Position numbers and translations under genes: made by a program. From Candidatus Omnitrophota bacterium (lineage in GTDB: Bacteria; Omnitrophota; Gorgyraeia; 2-01-FULL-45-10), in contig JAUYPN010000014.1 of the NCBI GenBank assembly GCA_030695725.1, positions 16,808 to 80,807 on the forward strand: DNA of 64,000 bases, written 5' to 3'. Positions within the stretch are counted from its first letter, which is position 1, and every line of letters begins with the position of its first letter. This document shows positions 50,739 through 58,018 of this stretch, piece by piece. The notes under the pieces are model-generated. The model was given only the letters and a program-made list of their open reading frames with translations. It did no database searches and was not told where the DNA came from.

Positions 50739-51322
50739 AAAAAGGTCACAAGGTCACAAGGTCACAAGGTCACAATCGTCATTGCGAGGACGAAGTCCGA
50801 AGCAATCTAAAAAGAGATTGCTTTGTCGGTCTTCGGCCTCCTCGCAATGACGGACGATTCATTGCAATTTTCATTTTATTGTCACTCTTTTTTGTAACGA
50901 ACTGCTATGCGGTCGTGTGGTCGAGCGGTGAATTGATAGAGAAGTCGAAAGAGCTGAACGGACGGAAACTTAGTTACAAAGGAGAACTCGTTACGGCCAT
51001 ATTGGCCAGCGGTGAGTACTCATGGATAAATCTTAATGACGGGTCCAACGCGATCGGCGTATGGTGCAGGAGTGGGCTGCTCGACGGGGTGAAGTTCGCA
51101 GGCGATTATAAGAGCCGCGGAGATGTAATAGAAGTCGACGGTATCTTAAACCGCGCATGTTCCGTTCATAACGGAGAACTGGATATTCACGCCGATACGG
51201 TCAAGATCGTAAAGTGCGGGCATGATGTGAAGAGGGTTATAAATACGAATCGGATGCAGTCTGCCGCGGCCCTGTTTGTGGTCGTACTGTTAACGATCGT
51301 CATTTTCAAAAAAAGATTGTAA
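50735..51322 (+). CDS. Exported OB-fold-like protein with repeat-derived N-terminus
   Basis: 195 residues from ATG 50735, which overlaps the trkH stop. Residues about 3-13 are coded by a tandem 8-bp repeat and about 15-40 by a family B palindrome. Only then comes the real export signal (FIAIFILLSLFFVTNCYAVV). A small beta domain follows (GRKLSYKGELVTAI, GVWCRSGLL, VIEVDGILNRACSVHNGELD), OB-fold-like, and a C-terminal helix (SAAALFVVVLLTIVIFKKR). No in-frame ATG or GTG exists between the repeat and the signal segment. Function unknown; a membrane protein next to Trk. Confidence 0.65.
   Translation: MKKGHKVTRSQGHNRHCEDEVRSNLKRDCFVGLRPPRNDGRFIAIFILLSLFFVTNCYAVVWSSGELIEKSKELNGRKLSYKGELVTAILASGEYSWINLNDGSNAIGVWCRSGLLDGVKFAGDYKSRGDVIEVDGILNRACSVHNGELDIHADTVKIVKCGHDVKRVINTNRMQSAAALFVVVLLTIVIFKKRL
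50743..50774 (+). repeat. Four tandem copies of the 8-mer AGGTCACA
   Basis: AGGTCACA repeats exactly at 50743, 50751, 50759 and 50767, starting three codons into the gene. Eight is not a multiple of three, so gain or loss of a copy shifts the frame. Confidence 0.95.
50777..50852. repeat. Family B palindrome inside the 5' end of a gene
   Basis: CGTCATTGCGAGGACGAAGT at the left mirrors GGCCTCCTCGCAATGACG at the right, with CCGAAGCAATCT and AGATTGCTTTG facing each other in the middle. It is read in frame between the start codon and the signal segment. Confidence 0.9.
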
Positions 51323-51347
51323 ATTATAGCCCCTTGGGTCAAAATAC

Positions 51348-51480
51348 CCCCTCACCTTAATCCTCTCCCCCTTCGGGGGAGAGGAAATTATAAGGGAATT
51401 CCCCCTCTCCTCTTAGAGGGAGAGGAAATTATAAAAAAATCCCTCTCCCCTTTAGGGGAGAGGGTAAGGGTGAGGGGTAT
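51348..51480. repeat. Family D C/T-rich repeat block
   Basis: Three related units: CTCTCCCCCTTCGGGGGAGAGG, then CCCTCTCC-TCTT-AGAGGGAGAGG, then CTCTCCCCTTTAGGGGAGAG, separated by GAAATTATAA. The outer ends CCCTCACCTTAA and TAAGGGTGAGGGG also pair. All sit in the 177-base gap between two genes. Confidence 0.9.
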
Positions 51481-51499
51481 AAAGCTAATTTAGACAATA

Positions 51500-52804
51500 A
51501 TGATGGCGAATCCGAATTTAGAAGAAGCAAAAGTTAAAGCCCAGGCGATGTTCCTGAACTTCTCGGGCCTTTTGGGTAAAGACGTGCTCGATAGCGAGCG
51601 CAAGTTTATCGGAAAAGTCTGGGACATCTCCGCCAAGACGAGCGAAGTCTATCCGAAATCGGACGAGCTCATAATAGCCAAAGGTTTTATAAAGAGATAT
51701 TACGCGAGCGTCCCTTTCTCAAGCGTCTCGGAGATTGACGGGGAAGCGATCTTAAGCGTTAAGTCCGATGAAGTGAAATTTGAGCGGGCTGTGAAAGATT
51801 ACGAATTTCTTCTGCGCCGCGACATACTCGATCAGCAGGTCGTGGACACCTTTAATCACAAGGTCATCCGCGTCAACGATATCCATCTTTTGAAGATAGA
51901 CCGCGAGCTTATGGTCGCCCATGTCGACATAGGCCTGCGCGGGCTGTTGCGGCGTTTGGGGTGGGAGAAGACGCTTGGCTTTCTCGCGAAAAGAGATGAT
52001 ATCGTCTCCTGGAAGTTCATCCAGCCGGTAGCGATAAATCCCGCCAGCATGACCATGAAACTCTCCGTATCACAAAAACAGCTTCAGGGCATTCCGGCGG
52101 CTGATCTGGGCGAGATCATGTTCGACCTCAATATGAACCAGCGCATGGGGCTCTTCAGGGCCCTCGATATTAAGACCAAGGCCAAGATATTCGAAAATCT
52201 CGAATTTGAGGACCAGAAGGCCATACTGAAGGAGCTCGATAAGAAAGAAGCCGCATCGATCGTCACCAGCATGTCGTCGGACGAAGCGACGGATCTGCTT
52301 TCCAAGCTTCCCCGCGGAACCGTGGAGAACATACTTACTCTCATGGAATCGGACAGGGCGAAGAAGCTGTCAATGCTCCTGGGCTACTCCAGCGACTCGG
52401 CGGGCGGGCTCATGACCACGGAGTTCGTATCTATGCCCGATACCATGATCGTAGAGGCCGCCATAGATTACATCAAAAATCAGACCCGTGAATTTGATAC
52501 GGTCCCGTATATATATGTGGTGGATGACAAACATAAGCTGCAGGGAGTGACGACCATAAGAAAGCTTCTCTTCGCGGATCTGAAGGATGCGGTCCTGAAG
52601 ACGGTATTTCCGACGACCATATATGTGCATCTTCATGACAGTGTGAAAGAGGTCGCCTTTCTGATGGATAAATATAAGGTCTCCGCCATTCCTGTGGTGG
52701 ATGAAAACAAACTTCTGCACGGGATAATAACCATGGATGATATATTGAGCCAGGTTGTGGCGATAGCCTGGAGGAAGCGGCCGCGGAAAGCAAAGGGATT
52801 GTGA
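51500..52804 (+). CDS. Soluble PRC-barrel/MgtE-N/CBS protein
   Basis: 434 residues without membrane helices. Residues 1-170 hold PRC-barrel-like segments (LLGKDVLDSERKFIGKVWDI, then DQQVVDTFNHKVIRVND). Residues about 185-300 resemble the MgtE N-terminal superhelix (KKEAASIVTSMSSDEATDLL). Residues about 305-425 are two CBS domains. In MgtE these parts sense Mg2+ and gate the channel, but the transmembrane domain is missing here. The stop overlaps (GTGA) the Nramp-like gene, so this is probably its cytoplasmic regulator. Confidence 0.85.
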   Translation: MMANPNLEEAKVKAQAMFLNFSGLLGKDVLDSERKFIGKVWDISAKTSEVYPKSDELIIAKGFIKRYYASVPFSSVSEIDGEAILSVKSDEVKFERAVKDYEFLLRRDILDQQVVDTFNHKVIRVNDIHLLKIDRELMVAHVDIGLRGLLRRLGWEKTLGFLAKRDDIVSWKFIQPVAINPASMTMKLSVSQKQLQGIPAADLGEIMFDLNMNQRMGLFRALDIKTKAKIFENLEFEDQKAILKELDKKEAASIVTSMSSDEATDLLSKLPRGTVENILTLMESDRAKKLSMLLGYSSDSAGGLMTTEFVSMPDTMIVEAAIDYIKNQTREFDTVPYIYVVDDKHKLQGVTTIRKLLFADLKDAVLKTVFPTTIYVHLHDSVKEVAFLMDKYKVSAIPVVDENKLLHGIITMDDILSQVVAIAWRKRPRKAKGL

Positions 52805-54066
52805 ATGATCAGGTTGTGTTAAGAAAACCGAGCCACTGGAAGAGCCTGCTCATATTTTTAAGCGTGATGGGCCCCGGTATCATAACCGCCAATGTAGACA
52901 ATGACGCGGGCGGCATCACTACATATTCTGTGGCGGGCGCGCATTTCGGATACTCCACTCTTTGGATATTCGTCCCCATGATACTCGCCCTGATAATCAT
53001 CCAGGAGATGTGCTCGAGAATGGGCGTGGTGACAGGTAAAGGGCTCGCGGATCTCATAAGAGAGAAGTTCGGGGTCAAGGTCACTTTCTGGGCGATGGCA
53101 GCATTCCTGCTGTCAAATTTTACCAATACGATATCGGAATTTTCCGGGATAGCCGCAAGCTGCGAGATATTCGGCATATCGCGGTATGTCTCGCTGCCGG
53201 TCGCCGCCGTGATCATATGGTGGATAGTGGTCAAAGGCACGTATAAATCGGTGGAAAAGATATTTCTCTTTGCCTGCGTATTTTACGTGGCATATGTGGC
53301 TACGGGATTTCTCGTCCATCCCTCGTGGAAGATGGTGGCAAAGGAGACGGTCTCCCCGCAATTTACATTCGATAAAGCATACATCCTTATGCTGATGGGG
53401 ATCATAGGGACTACCATAGCGCCATGGATGCAGTTCTACCAGCAGTCTTCGGTTGTCGAGAAGGGTATAAGCATAAAGGATTACAAGTACGCAAGGCTCG
53501 ATGTGATAATAGGCGGGATAGTGGTAAGCGTGGTGGCGATGTTCATAGTCATATCCTGCGCCGCGACGCTCTTTAAGAGCGGGATAAGGATAGAAACGGC
53601 CAAAGACGCGGCTCTGGCGCTCAAGCCCCTGGCGGGAAAATATTGCTCGACGCTATTCGCCTTCGGGCTTTTAAATGCTTCTGTATTTTCAGCCATGATA
53701 CTGCCGCTTGCGACGGCCTATTCAGTATGTGAAGGGCTCGGGTGGGAGACCGGCGTGGACAAGAGGCTGAAGGAGGCCCCGCAATTTTATTTTCTGTTCA
53801 CCACACTGATAGTGCTGGGGGCAGGAGTGATAATGTTTCCGCAGATAAACCTTATCGCGGTGATGCTGCTTTCTCAGGCGGCGAACGCGGTCTTTCTGCC
53901 GTTCGTCCTTATATTCATGCTCCTTCTGATAAACGATAAACGCCTGATGGGCCAATACAGGAATTCAAAGTTTTTTAATATAATCGCCTGGTCGACCGTC
54001 GTTATCGTCATAGCTCTGACCCTGGCGCTGACCATAACAACATTCTTCAATAAGGGGGCGGGGTGA
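52801..54066 (+). CDS. Nramp-related divalent metal transporter, probably Mg2+ type
   Basis: 421 residues, about 11 helices of the LeuT/Nramp fold. The first-helix motif reads ANVDNDAGGITTYSVAG, not the usual D-P-G-N. The sixth-helix motif reads IAPWMQFY where Mn2+/Fe2+ Nramps have M-P-H. Loss of that Met is known from Nramp-related magnesium transporters. The operon partners (soluble MgtE-like regulator, CNNM/CorC) support Mg2+. The start is GTG 52801. Mn2+ transport is the alternative. Confidence 0.85.
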   Translation: MNDQVVLRKPSHWKSLLIFLSVMGPGIITANVDNDAGGITTYSVAGAHFGYSTLWIFVPMILALIIIQEMCSRMGVVTGKGLADLIREKFGVKVTFWAMAAFLLSNFTNTISEFSGIAASCEIFGISRYVSLPVAAVIIWWIVVKGTYKSVEKIFLFACVFYVAYVATGFLVHPSWKMVAKETVSPQFTFDKAYILMLMGIIGTTIAPWMQFYQQSSVVEKGISIKDYKYARLDVIIGGIVVSVVAMFIVISCAATLFKSGIRIETAKDAALALKPLAGKYCSTLFAFGLLNASVFSAMILPLATAYSVCEGLGWETGVDKRLKEAPQFYFLFTTLIVLGAGVIMFPQINLIAVMLLSQAANAVFLPFVLIFMLLLINDKRLMGQYRNSKFFNIIAWSTVVIVIALTLALTITTFFNKGAG

Positions 54067-55091
54067 AAGTAATAGAAATAGTCTTTCTTATAATCCTCTT
54101 AGCCTTCGCGGCCATTACGGCCGCGTCGGAGATAGCGGTGATAGCCGTCAGCAAGATGAAATTGCGCAAGCGCTCCGCCGAAGGCTCGAGGACCGCCAAA
54201 CTTATACTCACGATACTGGAGACTCCCGAAAGGTTCTTCGGCACCATCCTCGTGGCAAATAACATAGTCGGCGCTTTAATAGCTTCCTTAGTGACCGCCA
54301 TAATAATCCATTTTTTAGGGGAGACCGCCTGGGTGGTCGTCTTAGCTACTGCCATAGTCTCTTTCCTCATCATCGTGTCGGAGGTCGCGGCAAAGACTCT
54401 CGCCGCCCGCAATTCGGAAAAGATGGCATTCTTTCTCGCCAGGCCGGTCAGGTATCTGATAACTATCCTCTCTCCTATAGTAAGGATCTTCGAAGTGATC
54501 ACGAACGCGATAGTCAATCTTATCGGCGGTAAGGTAAGCGCAAAGACCTCTCTTGTAACAGAGGAAGAGCTTAAGGCATTGATAAAGATAGGTGAAGAGG
54601 ATGGGGTGCTCCACAAAGATAAATATAAGATGCTCACAAGGGTCTTCGACCTAAGCGAGACCGTGGTGAGAAGTGTCATGAAACCTAAGGCGGAGATGAT
54701 GACCATAGATATAAACGCCCACATAGACGTCATTTTAGATAAGGTGCTGGAATCGGGCTATTCGAGGCTGCCTGTTCACAGCGGCTCACCCGACAATATC
54801 ATCGGCGTAATAAATATGAAAGACCTTTTAAATCTCTCCGTTAACAAGGGGCTTATAGTTCTGCAGGATATATTATATCCGCCCACTTTTGTGGCAGGCT
54901 CAAAGAAAGTGGTGGATTTACTCAAGGACTTCCAGAAGGGCCACACGCATATCGCGATAGTTCTTGATGCCAAAAGTACAGTGGAAGGCCTGGTGACGCT
55001 CGAGGATATCCTCGAAGAGATCGTCGGAGAGATAGAGGACGAATACGATATCCGCGGCGCCGCCAAAGTGATGAAGGATAAAAAGGTCTAA
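54063..55091 (+). CDS. CNNM/CorC-type DUF21-CBS membrane protein
   Basis: 342 residues: a DUF21 domain with three to four helices (EIAVIAVSKMKLRKRSAEGS, RFFGTILVANNIVGALIASL), an acidic linker helix (LVTEEELKALIKIGEEDG), and two CBS domains from about 200 (VMKPKAEMMTIDI; IVLDAKSTVEGLVTLEDILE). No CorC_HlyC C-terminal domain follows. Family members carry or regulate Mg2+ export. GTG 54063 overlaps the Nramp gene stop, making a three-gene metal operon. Confidence 0.88.
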   Translation: MKVIEIVFLIILLAFAAITAASEIAVIAVSKMKLRKRSAEGSRTAKLILTILETPERFFGTILVANNIVGALIASLVTAIIIHFLGETAWVVVLATAIVSFLIIVSEVAAKTLAARNSEKMAFFLARPVRYLITILSPIVRIFEVITNAIVNLIGGKVSAKTSLVTEEELKALIKIGEEDGVLHKDKYKMLTRVFDLSETVVRSVMKPKAEMMTIDINAHIDVILDKVLESGYSRLPVHSGSPDNIIGVINMKDLLNLSVNKGLIVLQDILYPPTFVAGSKKVVDLLKDFQKGHTHIAIVLDAKSTVEGLVTLEDILEEIVGEIEDEYDIRGAAKVMKDKKV

Positions 55092-55095
55092 TAGT

Positions 55096-56193
55096 ATGGT
55101 AGATCAGGCGAATATTTTACTCACACCTCTTATAGAAGAGCACAAGTCCCTCGGCGCCAGGCTTGCCCCATTCGGCGGCTGGATGATGCCTATCCAGTAC
55201 AGCGGTATAATCGAGGAGCATATGTGGACCCGCAAGCACGCAGGGCTCTTCGATATTTGCCATATGGGCGAATTCCTCATAGACGCGGACCTTTCAAAGA
55301 GCAGCCTCGGGCACCTGGTGACTATAGATCTTAAGAGCATGAAAGCCTCCTCATGTCGTTATGGGTTTATGCTCAACGAAGCGGGTGGCATTGTCGACGA
55401 TCTTCTGGTATATAGGATCAGCGATACGCGCTGGATGATCGTAGTTAATGCCGCTACCACGCCCGGCGATGAATCTCACATACGCGAATATTTGACCGGT
55501 TTCACGCGCTTTGAAAACGTTTCGACATCTCTCGGCAAACTCGATCTCCAAGGGCCGGAAGCGGGAAGAGTGCTTAAGCCTTTGGCCGGCGCTGATATCG
55601 AAAAATTAAGATACTATAATTTCAGCTACTTTACCGTGTTGGGCGAAAAGATCATCATCAGCCGCACCGGTTACACCGGAGAGCTTGGGTATGAATTATA
55701 TATGCCAAATGAAAAGATAGCCCTGTTATGGAAAAAGATACTCGAGGATGACAGGGTCAAACCCATAGGTTTAGGCGCCAGGGATACGCTGCGCCTTGAG
55801 ATGGGATACGATCTTTACGGACAGGATATTGACGCCAGGACCTCTCCTTTAGAGGCGGGCCTGGAACGATTCGTAGATTGGAACAAAGATTTTATAGGAA
55901 AGGCCGCGCTTTTGAAGCAAAAAAAAGAGGGTCTCTCTAAGAGAATGATATATTTTATGGCCGATTCGAGGCGTTCCCCCAGGCATAATTATCGCATATC
56001 TTACAATGCGAAAGACGCGGGAACAGTAACGAGCGGTTCATTCTCGCCAAGTCTCGGATGCGGCATCGGGATGGGCTATGCTTCGGGTGAGATCGCTCCT
56101 GGCGAGCGGATCCTGCTCTCCGACGGTACCGTCTCAATATCGGCAAAGGTCGTGGGTATACCTTTTTATAAAAACGGCAGCGCAAAAATCTAG
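55096..56193 (+). CDS. gcvT: Glycine cleavage T protein (aminomethyltransferase)
   Basis: 365 residues. GcvT moves the methylene group from the H-protein-bound intermediate to tetrahydrofolate and releases ammonia. Visible family segments are FGGWMMPIQYSGIIEEH at the start, RTGYTGELGYELYMP and GLGARDTLRLEMGYDLYGQD. The C-terminal barrel is complete. It starts four bases after the CNNM gene, so it may be read from that operon's promoter; no glycine riboswitch is seen upstream. Confidence 0.94.
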   Translation: MVDQANILLTPLIEEHKSLGARLAPFGGWMMPIQYSGIIEEHMWTRKHAGLFDICHMGEFLIDADLSKSSLGHLVTIDLKSMKASSCRYGFMLNEAGGIVDDLLVYRISDTRWMIVVNAATTPGDESHIREYLTGFTRFENVSTSLGKLDLQGPEAGRVLKPLAGADIEKLRYYNFSYFTVLGEKIIISRTGYTGELGYELYMPNEKIALLWKKILEDDRVKPIGLGARDTLRLEMGYDLYGQDIDARTSPLEAGLERFVDWNKDFIGKAALLKQKKEGLSKRMIYFMADSRRSPRHNYRISYNAKDAGTVTSGSFSPSLGCGIGMGYASGEIAPGERILLSDGTVSISAKVVGIPFYKNGSAKI

Positions 56194-56203
56194 GGGGCGA
56201 GCA

Positions 56204-56593
56204 ATGGATACACCGGATAATTTGTTATATACCAAAGAGCATGAATGGGCGAGGATCGACGGCGATAACGCCGTTATCGGTATTACAGATTACGCTCAAC
56301 ATGCCCTCGGTGATATCACCTTTGTAGATGTGCCGAAGGTAGGGTCAAAGATAAAACAGTCCGAATGGTGCGCGACAGTCGAATCGGTGAAGGCCGCTTC
56401 GGACGTCTATGCGCCTCTGACGGGCGAGGTCGTAAAGGCAAATGCCCAGCTTGCCAGCCACCCGGAGCTGGTGAATAAGTCCGCGTATGAATCAGGATGG
56501 TTTGCCCGGATCAGGATAACTGATCCGTCGGAAAAATCCAAACTCATGACCCCGTCTCAATACAAAGAATACATTCAAAACTTGTCCAAATGA
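56204..56593 (+). CDS. gcvH: Glycine cleavage H protein
   Basis: 129 residues from ATG 56204 (behind GGGGGCGAG). It is the lipoylated shuttle of the complex: YTKEHEWARIDGDNAVIGIT, then the lipoyl Lys K63 in ATVESVKAASDVYAP. A longer upstream frame runs antisense to nothing real and overlaps gcvT; it is rejected. Its stop overlaps gcvPA (ATGA). Confidence 0.95.
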   Translation: MDTPDNLLYTKEHEWARIDGDNAVIGITDYAQHALGDITFVDVPKVGSKIKQSEWCATVESVKAASDVYAPLTGEVVKANAQLASHPELVNKSAYESGWFARIRITDPSEKSKLMTPSQYKEYIQNLSK

Positions 56594-57921
56594 ATTACGT
56601 CCCGCACACGGAGACCGAAAAGAACCAGATGCTTAAAGCGATCGGCGTAAAGAGCGTTGCCGATCTCTTTAAGGATATTCCTGAAGATCTGCGTCCCGGA
56701 TCATTCGATATTCCCAAAGGCAAATCCGAATTTGAGGTGATAGAACAGCTTAAATCCCTTTCCCGCAAAAACGCCGCGCGTCTGACGGACTTTGTGGGCG
56801 CGGGGTTTTACGATCATTATATTCCCGCGGCGGTCGATGCTTTGGCGGGTGATCCTAAGTTCTATACCGCCTACACGCCCTATCAGCCCGAATGTTCTCA
56901 AGGGTGGCTGCAGGCGATCTATGAATACCAGACGGTGATCTGTGAGTTGACCTCGCTCGAGGTATCGAACGCGTCATTATACGATGGAGGCACTGCGCTT
57001 TATGAAGCGGCGATGATGGCCGTGCGCTTAACGGGCAGGAAGAAGATCATCGTCGATAGCGGCGTCAGCCTGATCTACCGCACCATGCTCTATACCTATA
57101 CCTCAAATCTTTCGATAGAGTTCGTGGAGACGCCGGTAGTGCACGGGCAGAGCTGCCGCGAAGACATCTATAAAAATCTTGATGATAAGACCGCGGCTGT
57201 GATCGTGCAGAATCCGAACTTTTTTGGCGCGGTGGATGATTTTTCCGATATAGTCGAGCGCGTACACGCTTCGGGCGCCCTGGCGATAGCTTCGGTCTAT
57301 CCGGTATCTTTGGGGATGCTCAAGAGCCCGGGGGAGATGGGTTTTGATATTGCAACAGGTGAGGGCCAGAGCATGGGGATACCTTTATCTTTTGGCGGGC
57401 CGTATCTTGGATTTATAGGAGTCAGGAAAGAGTGTATGCGTCAGATGCCGGGTAGAATTGTAGGGGCCGCCGTGGATAAGGACGGCAAGCGGGGCTTTGT
57501 CCTGACTCTGCAGGCGCGCGAACAGCATATCCGCAGAGAGCGCGCGACTTCGAATATATGCTCCAATGAGGCGCTCTGCAGTTTGAGAGCCGTGATATAT
57601 GCGTCTCTTCTCGGCCGAAATGGTATAAAGGAACTGGCGCAGTTGAATTATCAGAAGGCGGAATTCGCCAAGGCATCCTTAGATAAAGTGCCGGGCGTCA
57701 AAGTGAAGAGGAGCTCTCCCACATTCAATGAGTTTACGGTCGAGCTCTCCAAGAACGCTGATGAAGTGGCGCATCGCATGATCAATAAAGGATTCGCCTG
57801 TGGTTTGCCGTTGGGCAGATTTTATAAAGGCATGGATAATTATCTCTTAGTCGCCGTTACGGAGAAGCGCACGAAGAGTGAGATAGTCAATTTTGTTAAC
57901 AGCCTGGAGGCGGCATTATGA
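56590..57921 (+). CDS. gcvPA: Glycine dehydrogenase (decarboxylating) subunit 1
   Basis: 443 residues, the N-terminal half of a split P protein, as in Gram-positive bacteria and Thermotoga. Typical segments are NYVPHTETEKNQMLKAIGV, FVGAGFYDHYIPAAVDAL, YTPYQPECSQGWLQAIYEYQ and GAALYE-like loops. It needs subunit 2, encoded next, for activity. The gap to that gene is filled by a family C repeat. Confidence 0.94.
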   Translation: MNYVPHTETEKNQMLKAIGVKSVADLFKDIPEDLRPGSFDIPKGKSEFEVIEQLKSLSRKNAARLTDFVGAGFYDHYIPAAVDALAGDPKFYTAYTPYQPECSQGWLQAIYEYQTVICELTSLEVSNASLYDGGTALYEAAMMAVRLTGRKKIIVDSGVSLIYRTMLYTYTSNLSIEFVETPVVHGQSCREDIYKNLDDKTAAVIVQNPNFFGAVDDFSDIVERVHASGALAIASVYPVSLGMLKSPGEMGFDIATGEGQSMGIPLSFGGPYLGFIGVRKECMRQMPGRIVGAAVDKDGKRGFVLTLQAREQHIRRERATSNICSNEALCSLRAVIYASLLGRNGIKELAQLNYQKAEFAKASLDKVPGVKVKRSSPTFNEFTVELSKNADEVAHRMINKGFACGLPLGRFYKGMDNYLLVAVTEKRTKSEIVNFVNSLEAAL

Positions 57922-57934
57922 ACCCCCTTGTTAA

Positions 57935-58018
57935 GTTCAGGGTTCATCCTGAGCGATGGTTCGACCCCGCTCACTATTGTCCTGAGTTTATCGAAGGACG
58001 ACTGAAAGGAGTCGAAGG
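57935..58018. repeat. Family C repeat between gcvPA and gcvPB
   Basis: GTTCAGGGTTCATCCTGAGC is followed by TCCTGAGTTTATCGAAGGAC and GAAAGGAGTCGAAGG. The AAAGGAG within the right arm lies about 10 bases before the gcvPB ATG and seems to serve as its ribosome site. Confidence 0.8.

Noticed and set aside
54900..55095. Glycine riboswitch ahead of gcvT
   Set aside because: The region is the coding end of the CNNM gene, which stops only four bases before gcvT.
56078..56203. 42-residue N-terminal extension of GcvH
   Set aside because: It lies wholly inside gcvT in another frame; ATG 56204 gives the normal length and start.
57955..57975. GGTTCGA-like sequence resembling a tRNA T-loop
   Set aside because: It belongs to a family C repeat; no acceptor stem or anticodon arm can be drawn around it.
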